DNA of 64,000 nucleotides, from contig SCFE01000086.1 of the NCBI GenBank assembly GCA_004352715.1, positions 616,077-680,076 of the forward strand, given 5' to 3'. How positions within the stretch are numbered: position 1 is the first letter of the stretch; each line of letters opens with the position of its first letter. The notes beneath the pieces were generated by a model. It ran no database searches, was not told the DNA's origin, and saw only the letters and a program-made list of their open reading frames with translations. Positions 1 to 11,329 of the stretch are shown in pieces. The position numbers were made by a program, and so were the translations under genes. This stretch comes from Hofstenia miamia. Lineage: Eukaryota; Xenacoelomorpha; Acoela.

Positions 1-202
1 TAATTAAACATTAAATAATTTTTAAAATTTTAATAAATTTTACCTGTTCAATTTAAAACTGAAATCAAAATTCCAATTGCTGTAATTGTAAAAAACAACT
101 GTTTACATAAATGAAAAAATAAATGCATTCTAAATGGATGTGCATTCAAAACAATTTCATTTTCAAAATAATTTGCATAATGTTCACGAATTTATCTTGC
201 TC

Positions 203-1729
203 ATTACATGAAATATTTCTTGCTACAAAATATTTTTATCACGTGTATGAAAATTGATTTTGCCTGCTATCTTAATACATGACCAAAAAAATATTATTTG
301 CAATTGCTCTAAATTAAATTGTCCTGCATTATTTTTATACTTTCACGAAATCTTTCTGCATTATGAAGCAATACATATTGTAGTGCACCTTGTAACACGA
401 ATTTGTCTTTTGGATGTCCTTAAGTCAACATTTATAGCCGTCCAAAAGACGTCAATATCTGTCCTCATAATGGACTCAAAAACGCATGATTTGCGAATAA
501 ATAAAGTATTATTCATGATTTTCCAAAACCCTTTCAAATGAAGTAAGGTAACTTAATCTAATAACGTTTACAACCTATGTTTGTTATTACTGAACTTCTT
601 AATATTTAAACACAATCAAACATCTAGTAGTTTCACTAAAAAATTATGCCACTAATATCATTTATAAAGAAGGATTTAATAGCTTTACTTTTGACACTCC
701 TAAATTCAATCTTGAAAACATTGAAAATTTTTTATTCTTTGCTATTTTTCTTAAAAATATTAACGTTTCTAAACAAAGTTTAATCATTTTTTATAATGTC
801 ACATAATATTGAATAGAAAATTTATGGTTTTTAAGATAAACATGCATTAATTTTAAACATAAATATTTTACACAGGTTGGAATGATTTATGCAAATATAT
901 ATTTTGACTTCAACAATACCTTACAATGTAAATATTAATAAAAAGTGAATAGATGCATACTAGTGAAATTGATGAAAAAGCAAATATATAAAAAATTTTG
1001 CACCTTTACAAAAGTGATATTTAAGTGTCAAAATTTTTATTGTAAGAAACTTCTTTATAAATGATAATAATGATGGTGCTTGTGAGCAAAATGAGTAGGA
1101 AGTGTGATTGTGAGTGAAATTACACAAGCATGGTTACAAAAATCATATGCTGTGAAAGATAACACAATTAAATAACTTCATACAAAAGGTTTGTGGCAAA
1201 TCATGAATAACATTTTATTTATTAGCAAATCACGTCGTTTTTGTTTCCATTATGAGGACAGATATTAACGTCTTTTGGACGGCTATAAATGTTAACATAA
1301 GGACGTCCAAAAGACAACTTCGTGTTACTAGGGGCATTTTATTTCCCCATATATTTTCTTGAGAAGTCATAGAAAAAAGTATTTTTAACAATTTCTCTAA
1401 ATTGGTCTGTATTTTTATGCTGTCACAAAATCAGACCAATTTAGAGAAACGCAAATAATACTTTTTTATATGCATTCTCAGGAAAATATATGTGTGATAA
1501 AATGCAAATTGCCTCAAATTCTAACAAACATTTTCTTTGAAGAAAGACAGCACTACAATGCACATTGCTTCAAAATGCGGAAAGACATTGTGATGGTATA
1601 AAAATGCAGGCCAATTTAGATCAATTGCTAAAAACATTTTCTGTCATGTATTAAGATAGCATGTGAAATCAATTTTCATTCGCCATTGCTTGACAGAAAT
1701 ATTTTGTAGCAAGAAATATTTCATGTAAT
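203..1729. repeat. Fold-back / long-TIR element, about 1.5 kb
   Basis: The left arm (about 203-487) reappears as reverse complement at about 1,236-1,729. The match is good over several hundred bases: both arms carry the segment around GTCTTTTGGACGGC and end with the same block near CATGAAATATTTCTTGC. The right arm is longer because about 200 bp are inserted near 1,335-1,545. No ORF with a recognisable transposase lies between the arms, so this looks like a non-autonomous fold-back or long-TIR DNA transposon. No clear target duplication is seen. The class is not determined. Confidence 0.75.
1350..1495. repeat. Imperfect palindrome nested in the fold-back right arm
   Basis: An 18-bp perfect inverted repeat (1,392-1,409 against 1,432-1,449) is continued outward by imperfect pairing to about 1,350 and 1,495. 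It sits inside the extra segment that makes the right arm of the 203-1,729 element longer than the left arm. It is probably a small MITE inserted into that arm. Confidence 0.65.
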
Positions 1730-1779
1730 CTCTGAGGACTTAGTGTTTGAAGATATCAATCCAATAATTAGAGAATTAT

Positions 1780-2690
1780 AGGGCGTCCAGGAGTTAATTG
1801 CAAAAACAAAATGCCTGTAATTTCAAAAAAATCATTTTAAATGAACATTTTCAAATTCCTCTTACTTCTTGAATGAGAGGGATTTACATTTTTCATTTCA
1901 GCTTTGTAGTTATGACTAAATATAAACAATACATTTTTATTTAAAATGAACCATATATTTACTACAGTATAAACTTACAGTAACATCAAATATTTGCATT
2001 CCAACCTTAATATCCACTCAATTTCATGATCATGCATTTTGGCTGATTACATTACTTCTCAGCTCAAAGTAAGTAAAAAATTCTCATCAACAATATTTCA
2101 GCAAGATGGAGTGAGGCCACATGCTGTGCATCAGAGTCTCCAGCTTCTTAATTCAAAGTTTCCTGGACAAGTAATTTCACAAGGAGGGGAATTTGTTTGG
2201 CAGGCGTATTCACCTGAGCTTTCACCAGTTGATTTTGCTTTCTGCGGTTGTCTCAAGAGCAGAATACACAGTCAAAACTTTGATGACATACATGATCTCA
2301 AAGATGCCATCATGACTATTTTGAGAGAAAGACTTCTATAAGTTGGCTGTTGAATCAATCATTAGAAGATGGTCTTTAAGAGGATGGTGATGTATTTGCC
2401 ACATAGATTTCTTTATCATTGCATTCATATCCATTCCTTAAATTTAAATTACTCATGATAAGAGATTATTTCAGTCAAAGACTTATTGTTTATATTTCAT
2501 TTATACTAAATGCATTAAAATGATCGGTTTTTTAAATAAAAATATATTGTTCATAATCATCTGTAACCACAAAGCTGAAATGAAAAAGATAAATCCCCTC
2601 ATTCAAGTAGCAGGAAGAATTAAAAAATGTTCATATAGAGTAATTTTTTAGAAATTACAGGCGTTTTTTGTCTAAAATTCCGGACACCCT
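1780..2690 (+). mobile_element. Truncated Tc1/mariner-like element with long TIRs
   Basis: The ends are inverted repeats starting AGGGCGTCC (left) and, on the minus strand, AGGGTGTCC (right). The similarity runs inward for about 130 bp on each side (about 1,780-1,915 and 2,565-2,690), through a shared block reading CATTTCAGCTTTGT. Between them lies the C-terminal third of a mariner-type transposase on the plus strand. At roughly 910 bp it is shorter than an autonomous mariner, and the missing part is the N-terminal DNA-binding region. A TA precedes the left end; the right flank is not clearly TA. Confidence 0.8.
2039..2341 (+). pseudogene. Mariner-like transposase, C-terminal fragment (DDE_3 domain)
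   Basis: The reading frame encodes the end of a Tc1/mariner-superfamily transposase, the enzyme that cuts and joins transposon ends. Visible landmarks are the block FQQDGVRPH with the second catalytic Asp, and the later YSPELSPVDF block with the third acidic residue. I count 41 residues between these two Asp residues, a spacing reported for the DD41D group. The usual HTH N-terminus and first catalytic Asp are absent, and the frame ends at a TAA after ILRERLL. It lies inside matching TIRs, so it belongs to that element. The truncation makes activity very unlikely. Confidence 0.8.
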
Positions 2691-2739
2691 GGGCATGAAC
2701 TAATTTATTCCTCTGTAGAACTTGGCATAGGCTCATTTC

Positions 2740-3180
2740 TTTTTGATAAAAAATAATGTAGAACATAGCATTCTATTACAATAATCTCAGCATAATTGAG
2801 ATTCAAATATATTGTTGTGAGTAGGATTCTAAATCTTTGTACTAATATGCCAAAAGCATTTTCTTCCACATGTCTTGCTTGTCCTTATCTTTAATTAAAT
2901 TTTCACTGTTTTTGAGTAAGATTCTAAGGGGTTATTGCTTCATTAGATTATTTGTTAAAACAAAGGTATCATCTTTTGCAGAACCCAATAAATTTGACAG
3001 TGGGCTTTCTTTGGATACATTTAAAACACCATTTTGTAAGGCATTAAAGAACATTGAATCTTTGTATACACCACCCTTGACGTCTGAAATCTACAAAAAT
3101 TAATTCATATTTTGTATTTACTATAGCAAGTAGTATTATACTAAAAAATCCTTTATATTTATAATAGAGTGAACTCATGA
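2740..3180 (-). pseudogene. PIF/Harbinger transposase relic (DDE_4)
   Basis: Reading the minus strand across several frames recovers conserved blocks of the Harbinger nuclease in the right order. These are a YKGFFSIILLA-like block near 3,150-3,175, a GGVYKDSMFFNAL-like block near 3,040-3,075 (matching the family's DGGVF..S.FF.AL motif), and VEENAFGIL..RFRILLTTI near 2,815-2,870. A YVLHYFL tail lies near 2,750. Stops and frame changes separate the blocks, so this is a decayed pseudogene. The mariner-like element directly to its left may have inserted into it. Plus-strand ORFs here are shadows. Confidence 0.7.
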
Positions 3181-3825
3181 GCTCTTGGAAATTTGAGAGC
3201 AAGTTCTGCCAACAAAAAGACTAATGGCAGCTTTTTGGGGAGTTGATTGCTTGCAAATTACTTGAATTACCAAAAAATGTGGCAAATAACAAAAAGCAAA
3301 GGATCCTCTCAAATTTATATGAAGTGAAGCCTAAATTGCCACTATTACCTCAAACAATCAGATATCCCTTTTTATAAGTCACATATTTTTGTTTGATTTC
3401 CCCACTTGTTGCTATTTTCAATTCTAATCTCCAATGAGATTAATCTAATCTGACACTCCATGAAACAGATTTTTCAGATTTCAGCCTGCTCCAACAAACT
3501 TTTTCCAATGAAAAGAGATCAACATCTGTTTGGAGTGCAGGCTAGTTTAAAAAAAATAACTAAGGGCTGATCTGGCGCTATTTATTTTCATAGCATTATA
3601 CTATGTTCTGCTATTTAATTAAATTCATTTTGTTAGTTTTGTTTTTGAATTTGTCTTAGGGACATCAAATCATTTGAAATGAGTAATCCTTTCTACAGAT
3701 TTAAATGAGCAAGTCTGGTTCAGTTGGCTCAAACTTAGGAAAATAGGTCTACAAGTCTTTCTGGTCATATTGGTTCAAGTCCAAAAAGTTTGACCTTCTT
3801 CCAAGCCTAATTCATTTCAATATAA

Positions 3826-4055
3826 AGGGTGTCCATAAAGTCTGGACACAATAAAATTTCATAATTTCACCCCTATATAAATAAGTGAACTTCTTTCCAG
3901 ATAAAGAACATTAAATTTTTAAATTAACCCTTCATAGCCATATGAATAGGAGTTTAAATCTTTCTTGAAAGGTGAATGCAAAACATATGAATAGTTTTAA
4001 AACCTACATTGAAAAATAATTAATTTTCCAGTGTCAAGACATTACAGACACCCTG
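3826..4055. mobile_element. Small MITE with mariner-type termini
   Basis: About 230 bp are bounded by GGGTGTCC at 3,827 and its reverse complement ending near 4,054, both within a longer imperfect inverted repeat of about 40 bp. The termini resemble those of the 1,780-2,690 mariner-like element, so a Tc1/mariner-derived MITE is likely. No coding capacity is present. Confidence 0.6.
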
Positions 4056-4859
4056 CATTAATGTAAATGAAATCATTTGTTTATAATATCAATAATTTGA
4101 ATGAAATCATCAATTTTATTATAAATAGAAAATGATGTTGTTGTCTTTTGTTAAAGGACACAATAAACAAGAATGAGGTCTACTTTTGTATCCATAAATT
4201 ATATTTTCACAAGATGTAGCTGACCAACAGCCCAGAAACAAGAAATTATTAGTAATAGTGTTCAAAGTATATTGACTTATGCTATGCCTATTGAAAAAAA
4301 CAGTTGATAGATGGCCATTGACAATTTTTTATAATTTGGATTATTGACTAGATTAATTAAATTAATTAATGTTTCAAGTAATAGTTATAGTAAACAATTC
4401 ATTCTGCATTTTCAACATAACTATCCATTTTCATTTTGAGAATTTTCAGGACTGATGTGAGATGTCTTTAATATTAATTAATTGTAAAAGATAATAACTG
4501 ATTAACAATCAATTTCATCTCAACTATCTTAACTGAAATGTGTCACAAGACCCTAACAATGCCAGTATGTGGCAGGGTGTTGGCTAATGATAATCTGAAA
4601 ACTTTCAGAAAGTAATGATTCAATGTTATCCTTACCAGATTTTCAGAAGTGAAAATATTTTAGAAACATATGTGCATAACTAAGAAAATAATGACAGTAT
4701 GATATTCATTTTTGACATTTGTCTTGAAAGCATTATTTTAGGAAAAATAAAAAAGTATCAGGGATAAATATTCTTTAAAATGATAGATGTAACAGAACTT
4801 ATCAATGGGTCTGCTTCCCCACCCTCATCTAACATTATTATATTGTAGATGTTTGTAAG
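4056..4859. other. AT-rich stretch, nothing recognised
   Basis: I see no conserved ORF on either strand, no repeat shared with the rest of the window and almost no CpG. It presumably contains the decayed downstream part of the G3 gypsy relic, but no RT motif could be read. Confidence 0.4.
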
Positions 4860-5540
4860 TGTAGCCTAATTTAGTGAAATATTAATCAGAGATAACTGAT
4901 GTAGCTGCTCCCATATCAATTGTAGCTTTTGTAATTATTTCACTTATATGATAGTCAATTATCTTATTTGAGACTAATTCAGTTAATATGTTTACATTCA
5001 GGTTCATTTCCATTTCTACTTTTGTTTTGATATAGCAACTACATTAATTTCTAATGTCTCTTTTTCAGAATTAGTGTCTTCCATTACACAACATGCTTCA
5101 GCTTTTTAAATAAATTGAGTTGTCTTAGTACATTTATTTGGTGCATGGCTCTTTTTGTTACATCTTCAACATGTAAAATTGTTTTGATTACTCTCTCTTT
5201 CAGGTATATTTTGCATTTTCATTACCACAAATGGTTGCTGTTTATTTTTTGTAGTAGACACCAATTACTTTAACTCCTCCTACTTATTGTTTTGGAATCT
5301 CATATCTCTGATTCAGAATACCTCAGTGACTTTTTTAGCATATTGTTAGTAACATAATTGGATGACTGGTTAATCTTTAAATACCTATTCAACACCATTT
5401 GAATAGTGGCAGCTTTGCATAGAAGTTCTTCCATTGAATTGGTAGGATCACATTTGATTTCAAAACTTGTTCTAAATTTATCAGGTAAACCCCTACATTT
5501 GAAGGTAAATGAAATTTAGTGAATATTCTTTTATGTGAGG
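4860..5540 (-). pseudogene. G3 gypsy relic: gag C-terminal part, zinc knuckle and protease start
   Basis: The minus strand gives three gypsy landmarks in order. At about 5,330-5,510 is a capsid C-terminal segment (CRGLPDKFR, then KCDPTNSMEEL) that aligns with the G2 gag at 49,300-49,400. At 5,131-5,172 is a CX2CX4HX4C zinc knuckle whose Trp codon is now TGA. At about 4,893-4,931 is the aspartic protease block ATIDMGAATSVIS, in which the family DTG motif has become DMG. The protein would bind RNA (gag) and process the polyprotein. Frameshifts and stops show it is dead. The upstream gag part lies at 7,612-8,150. Confidence 0.75.
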
Positions 5541-6059
5541 TGGTTTTAAGTAATTGATGTATTTTAGATATGTACATAATCATGTGTCATGTCTTAGTAA
5601 AGCACAAAGGCGCCACAAATGGGGGGGCAATGGGGGCAAGAATATAAAATTTATACTCTAAAAAATAAAGCATTAGTCTCTGACAATGCAACTCACTAAT
5701 GCAACAATTGTCAATAGAAAATGTATATAATGATGAGAAAATTTTGGACATTATTCAATCAAAACTCTTCTATTTTTGTTGCTTTGTTTTTTTTTTTTAA
5801 CTGTACATTTAATGGATATGTTGTTTTTTGTTATAAATTACATTACCTTAAACACATTACAAACTTCCTCTGCTTTAATCATTACATACAAAATGTAGTT
5901 TATTTAAATTTAATTGAACATGATTGGTTATGAGATGCCCATTAAGTAAATTGAGCTTTTCATTTTGAACATGATATATATTATATTTGTTAGTGATAGA
6001 ATTTCTAAAATAATTCTTCTGGTGGTAATATAAGAAGAGATTCTAATAATGTTAGACTA

Positions 6060-6265
6060 TTTTAGCAACTGAAGCAGTTAGTAGTGTTAAACCAGGCAAG
6101 CTCATACTGTGTCATGTGCACAACATGCAGCCCTGGTTGAATGTATTTATGATCCTGCTATTGCAGAGGGGGATCATAAATGCTAGAGGAAAACTGTGGA
6201 ACATGGGCATTAGTTTACTAATGCTCATTGCCAACAAGAAACATAGTTTCTTAGCCAGCCTTAAT
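6060..6265 (+). repeat. Dispersed 0.2-kb repeat, copy 1
   Basis: This segment is closely repeated in the same orientation at about 15,250-15,455. The shared core spans the sequence around CATGTGCACAACATGCAGCC and continues for about 200 bp with small indels. In both copies one frame stays fairly open (PWLNVFM, then LWNM.ISLLM), which hints at a former coding sequence, but I do not recognise it. Confidence 0.7.
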
Positions 6266-6889
6266 AATGGCTGTATAGGGTTAATTGAAAAATTATTAGT
6301 AGATTTAAATAGTTATAACTCTTTGTATTGATTTGAGCTATATCTTGTTATATGCATGTGCATAGTAAAAAAATTGATTGTTGCACAACAAACTTATAGC
6401 ATTTTCCTAATATGCCTCTACCAATTACACAATGGCAAGCTGGATGTTGTAAACCTTAATCAAATTGTCATGATTATGTATGCTAAACATTCATTGTGAA
6501 AAAATAAATGAAGACATAGATACATTCATTGAAAAAGTGATTGCAGAATATTATTTACTTGTAAATTTTGTATTTACTTTAACTTTGTTTGATATTTAGA
6601 ATAGTGTATTTTCTATATAATTGTAATCATTAACAGAGTTCAGCTTTAAATCTGTATAAATATCTATAATAACTCAAATAATGAGTATTTATGTGTAAGT
6701 TGTCTCTGATACCTTGGGGAGGGCTTATGCCTGTTCTGTAGCCTGTAACAACAAAAATAGGCCCATTGGTTTGTCCATGCCCATATGATACAACTGCTAT
6801 GCCTGTAACTAAATGATAATTTTACTAAAACAACAAGAAAAATTGTTAATGTATTATCCATGCATACCAAAATGTCATGAAACCTACCA

Positions 6890-7121
6890 ATGTAGTTTAC
6901 ATCAAAAGCCTTTTCTGACATCCCTTAGAAGTCATTTAATTTACAAATCATGCATCAAATCTCATAATGCTAATTGTCAGGAGCTCAAATTGCTTTGCTG
7001 TAGAAGGGATCTCAGTTATCAAAATAAGAAACTACAATGCTTGTATGACCTTACAAAATATGTAAGTTACTTTAATTCAAATTTGAACATTATGGAACGA
7101 ATTCAGAAGTTCATTACTTAG
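6890..7121 (+). pseudogene. Possible DDE transposase tail (uncertain)
   Basis: The frame ends with a block (LYDLTKYVSYFNSNLNIMER) reminiscent of the YPKFHCELNFIE block of IS630-like DDE_3 transposases, preceded by a Cys-rich stretch that would fit the same family. The resemblance is partial and the frame is interrupted upstream. It may equally be chance. Confidence 0.3.
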
Positions 7122-7412
7122 GATTCTTACATTTCAAAATAATGTACATAAGTAAAGTAGGTTTATCAATGCAATATCAGAAGCTGAGAGTGAAATGGAA
7201 TTGTCTGTTTTTGAAGAAAACAGTAAATCTTACCCAGCTTAGTGTAATATTTTATGTGCTATGTTGTAAATTTTTTGTAAATCTACATGAAGGTTAGTTT
7301 TCACAACATACATATACAAAGATAGATATATGGAATGGATAGATAGAAATTTTTTATCCATCAAATAGTCTTAGGATTTAAAATCTTTGAACAACGACAA
7401 ATAATCAAGTTA

Positions 7413-7470
7413 AGAGCCCGTATGCTTGGTCCACGCCCGTACACCTTTGTCAGTGCCCGTTACGGGCCCT
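7413..7470. repeat. Cluster of GCCCGT motifs, CpG-rich island in CpG-poor DNA
   Basis: Three copies of GCCCGT lie about 20 bp apart, the last within the palindrome GCCCGTTACGGGC. The surrounding kilobases have almost no CpG. This fits the subterminal repeats of a DNA transposon end or a protein-binding array. Confidence 0.5.
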
Positions 7471-7611
7471 ACACTAGGTGATACTGAATTGCAACTTGCA
7501 ACTCAAAAATTGGAAGTCTTGTAGTTTCTTCACATTAGTTGGTATTGTAACAATTTGAAATTATATGTTGTACACCAATATTATAGCAGGAGTTAAGGTT
7601 ACTATCGATTT

Positions 7612-8150
7612 TCATGAAAAAATTAATTCCCTATTGGTACATTTTCTCCCAAAAACATTAATCTGCCCCTCCTTTACAAAATTCCTCATGGCACCTCTAG
7701 TAAAGCATGTGTTAAGTAAGTGGTGCTTATACTGGTTTAGTATTATTTCAGATATATAGTACTGTTTGAAGTTTCCAATTAATTGTTTGTAAGAGGTACT
7801 TACATCCTTGTCTAATAATAAGTAGTGTGGTTGAGAGCTCCTGGCTAGGTAGAAAGGAAACCTAGCCACCACTGTTCTTGATGTATTCTTCTCAAGCATA
7901 GGGAGTTCAAATGTGTTAAGCCATTTGTTGAAAGTAGGTGCATTAATATCAACCCTCCCTTTAAACATCTGTAATGTTAGTTTGCATAGCACAGAGTGTA
8001 AAGTGTTTGCCTCAATAAGCTTCAAAATATCAAAGGTGGGCTTTCTAGTATCTTTGTTTGGAAGTTTCTTCAGAAGTATCCTATATATCTGTTCAGACAA
8101 TTCTTCCTTGCAAAGTATTGAATTTATTCTAGTCAAATCTGTCTGAGTCT
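7612..8150 (-). pseudogene. G3 gypsy relic: gag, matrix/capsid part
   Basis: A 174-codon open frame on the minus strand aligns with the gag of the other gypsy elements here. The block FKGRVDINAPTFNKWL, then ARFPFYLA and HYLLLDKD, corresponds to VDSYNPTFLEWL / ARFPLYL / HYLLLDTD in G1 and to FTGQIDAIAQSFDEWF / LQFPLYLSG in G2. Gag forms the retrotransposon particle. The frame probably continues upstream in decayed form to about 8,650. Downstream gag and protease lie at 4,860-5,540 after a 2-kb interruption. No LTR could be assigned to this copy. Confidence 0.75.
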
Positions 8151-8699
8151 GACAAATTAGTTGAGACTGAACAAAGGGACATTTCTTATTAAACTGGGTT
8201 GTTGTGTACTAAGCTGCTGGCAGGAACTCACCCTCTTATCAGGTGTCAGATCTGGGATTTTTTTCATAATGTTCTACTCTCACAATGGGTAGATATATGT
8301 TTCTTGTTTTGATGCATTTTTCCTTAATTCAAGACACTTGTGTAACAAATCTTGCAATGTAACACCTGCATTATGTGAGGTGGCACAGTAAAAAATCCAC
8401 TGAGATTTCCCTCTGACAGTCTAGAAGAGCATAGCTGTTTAAATTTAACATCATTAAAGTGTGAGCTTTCCCATGACACTTGTTTTGAGCCTTGAAGTTT
8501 CTGGGTTGTGGTTGGCTTCTCTCATTTTTGTAGGTCATGCATTTTTACTTGGAATTTTGACATTCAACATGATCACCATGTGTATCATTTGTACATTATT
8601 TTCTTCCAAAAATTTTATCATGTCTTCTCCACTACATATGGGATGAAAAACTTCCTTGGAATTTGTGGATGAAATGATGTGTATATTTGATGTAAGCTG

Positions 8700-9284
8700 T
8701 TTGACATCTATGAAGATATTCTTTTGTGAATTAATTACATCTCAGTTACTGTATGTGGGACTGTAGCTTTACAAAATTGCTTACAATGATAAGTTACAAA
8801 TTGAATTTTGTTTTCATGTGGAATGCATTTTAATCTATTAGGATGTTTGCATATTCAAATGAAATGCTGAGTTTTCTATATAGTATAGTTTTAACTTCTA
8901 AGGATTACAGCAATTAATCTGTTCTTACCAAACAATAGTTAAATGACAATCAAGGAATGCAGATGATTAATATGTTTTATCAATCAATAATAACTACTGA
9001 TTGTTGCCATGTATCAATTAATTAGCTAGCAAAGAGTTTCAGATTTGAGTAGACTTGTGAAGATTTCCAAGTGACTCTTACTCTAGTTAATATAAGTAAT
9101 TTGGAGTTTTGTCATCAAACTGACTAACATTTACTGCTAATTCAAGTTAACTTAAGAATTACAAATTTTAGAACACTGTAAATTCAAAGTGTCATGGACC
9201 CTAAATAATGGCTGCAACTATTAATAAAGAGTTGCAATTTGAAGGGTTTCAAAAAGCTGAACTGTGATGGTTGCTACGTAATGG
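8700..9284. other. AT-rich stretch, nothing recognised
   Basis: No conserved ORF, repeat end or RNA gene could be supported. CpG is nearly absent. Confidence 0.4.
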
Positions 9285-9826
9285 CTCCTGCTTACTAGAC
9301 TATAATTTGAATTTTCAAGTGTGCTTATGGTGCTCTATTCTCCTTAGGTAATAGTAAGTGAAAGAGTTTTTGTTTAACCAATATGTATACAATAAGCATT
9401 TGGATTATTATTGCTCAATTCTAGATTTGCTCAACTATGCTACTCAAAAACTAATTATTGAGATATTTTCCCTTTCTTCTGTGGCAATGTATTTCATCAA
9501 GATGGCCACTGTGGAAGAGGAGGAATCAAAGTGAGAAACCTGGAGTTGTGGTTGCTTATGTATTTTAATGAAGCTTCATTTATTAATTTGTTCATTAACT
9601 ACTTGATTGTTTAACTTTTATGATATCAATTATTGTGTAAATGGCATTATTGTTTATTGTACTTAACAATAGTAATGATTTAACACATTTGTAATTTACA
9701 TTAGGATGCTTACTGTTAATCTAATTTAATCAAGAAAAACAATGATTTTTATATGGTCTCTTGACCAGGGTTGATAACATTTTAAGATCACTAAGTTTTT
9801 CTCAATAAATGAGTGTTTACTAATTT
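9285..9826 (+). repeat. Dispersed repeat X, copy 1
   Basis: This segment resembles 37,795-38,350 in direct orientation, and 34,240-34,900 and 35,430-36,020 in inverted orientation. Shared landmarks are the block around AAGATGG..GCTGT.GAAGAG and a later block around GACCAGGGTTGAT. Divergence is substantial, and the copies are CpG-depleted, so this is an old interspersed family of unknown class. Confidence 0.65.
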
Positions 9827-11096
9827 GGTTCTGTCTCACTTCCCCCAAACTCATTTCCCCCAAGTCTGATGTCACAAAATATTAAATACCATTAGAGACA
9901 CAATTTCAATGAAATTGTAATTATATATTTAAATAAATATATATATTTCTTTAAATTTTATTTTGATTAGTTTTTTATGTAGTTAAGATTGCTGAAATAA
10001 TGAATTACCAGTAAATATATGTAAATATGTGCTATAATTATAAGCATTGACTTTTTACATATTATATATGTCTATTTTACCTCTGACACTGTTTAGATCT
10101 ATTGATTCAAGAATTGCATTAGCATGCCTTGTGCTGTGTACTTTCATAATTCATAGCTAATATATAAATGCTAATTTGTTTTGTGTCATATTTACTACAG
10201 ACTAATTTCAGGTAGCTTATCTATTTCTAAAAAGTATTTTACAGATTTGTAGTGTAAGACAACACAGCTGTTTCTAATATGGAAATTACAGGTTTAAATC
10301 CTGTCAGATCTGCTTTTTGAAATGCTCCTTCATTTTTGTAAACAAAAATTTGGAATAATTTACATGCAGGTCTACTACTATCAAATAAAAAGCAATTTGT
10401 TTAACACCTGGATGATATAAATGTCTGTATGTATTTGTAATTAGCAAACCAATCTAATGCATTATTACAATTTTTCCATGTTCCTGGACCCCTTGAGTAA
10501 TGTACTCAAGTATTAACTGCTTTTAATGCATGGGTGTCATGAGAGAGTTGACTCCCACTCATTATTGACAGGCTAATTCTACATTCTAGTAAAATACATA
10601 TAAAAAAATTACATTCAACATTTTCAAAGTTATAAACAACTCTTGATTACTGCTAAAAGGAGTAGAGTAGTCTGCCTGCACAAACATTGAATACCATCTG
10701 ATTAGGGAATCTTCAGATATATAATAAAAAAAACAAATAACAAATGAACACAAAAAAATTATTACCTATTACAATAAAGTGCAAACTATTAAAATAATGA
10801 ACATAATTAAATTTTTATTTTAAATCTAAACAGATTTTTGAAGGACTGCAAATTTTTATTAAATGAAAAAACAAACAAACCTCAACATTTATAACTATAG
10901 AACATATTTACATATATTTACTTGTAATTCTGTATTTCAGAAATCTTAACTACATAAAAGACTAATCAAAATAGAGAAATACATATATTATTCAAATATA
11001 TAATTACAATTTCACTGAAATCATGTCTCTAATGGTATTTAATATTTTGTGACATCAGACGTGGAGAAATGAGTTTGGGGGAAGTGAGACAGAACC
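9827..11096. mobile_element. Long-TIR DNA transposon with perfect 8-bp target duplication
   Basis: The element begins GGTTCTGTCTCAC and ends with its exact inverse. The inverted arms extend about 215 bp (9,827-10,043 and 10,888-11,096) with few differences. The 8 bases before it (9,819-9,826) and after it (11,097-11,104) are both ACTAATTT. No transposase is encoded, so it is non-autonomous. The 8-bp duplication suits hAT, P or Merlin-type elements, but the termini do not start with the usual CAG of hAT. A tRNA-like sequence lies in its interior. It inserted just beyond repeat X. Confidence 0.9.
10241..10313 (+). ncRNA. tRNA-like sequence, copy 1
   Basis: A 7-bp acceptor-like stem (10,243-10,249 with 10,305-10,311, one G-T pair), TA at the position of bases 8-9, a GTGT/ACAC D-stem and a perfect 5-bp T-stem with 7-base loop TTTAAAT (10,288-10,304) can be drawn. 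The B-box-like GGTTTAAATCC is clear. The anticodon arm does not form properly, so a functional tRNA is unlikely. A tRNA-derived SINE head or tRNA pseudogene is the best reading. A relative lies at 30,166-30,238. Confidence 0.45.
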
Positions 11097-11329
11097 ACTA
11101 ATTTAATTGAGACATTTTTACAATTAAAGTAAAAAACTTAAATCTGCACATTTAATAAAAGAAACTGAACAAAGAATTCTTGCAATTTAATAACAAATGT
11201 ATTTACTTTCATAACTTTTAGGGATGTTTAAAGTATAATTCAAGAAAAATAAAAATAATCATTATTTATTCATTCATTGAGATTATTTCACTATTCATAA
11301 TGACATTCACAGTGAATGATTAGTGTTAC

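Larger units (their letters stand above)
5590..7560. other. About 2 kb inserted within the G3 gag relic
   Basis: The two halves of the G3 gag (7,612-8,150 and 4,860-5,540, minus strand) are separated by this segment. It contains a G-rich run at 5,617-5,637, one copy of a 200-bp dispersed repeat, a possible DDE-transposase tail and a GCCCGT-rich cluster at its right end. This suggests one or more DNA transposons inserted into the older retroelement, but I could not define matching ends. Confidence 0.4.

Noticed and set aside
2870-3103. 77-codon plus-strand ORF
   Set aside because: The minus strand here encodes recognisable PIF/Harbinger blocks, so the plus-strand frame is a shadow.
10241-10313. 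Functional tRNA gene
   Set aside because: The T and acceptor arms are good, but the anticodon arm does not form with a canonical loop.
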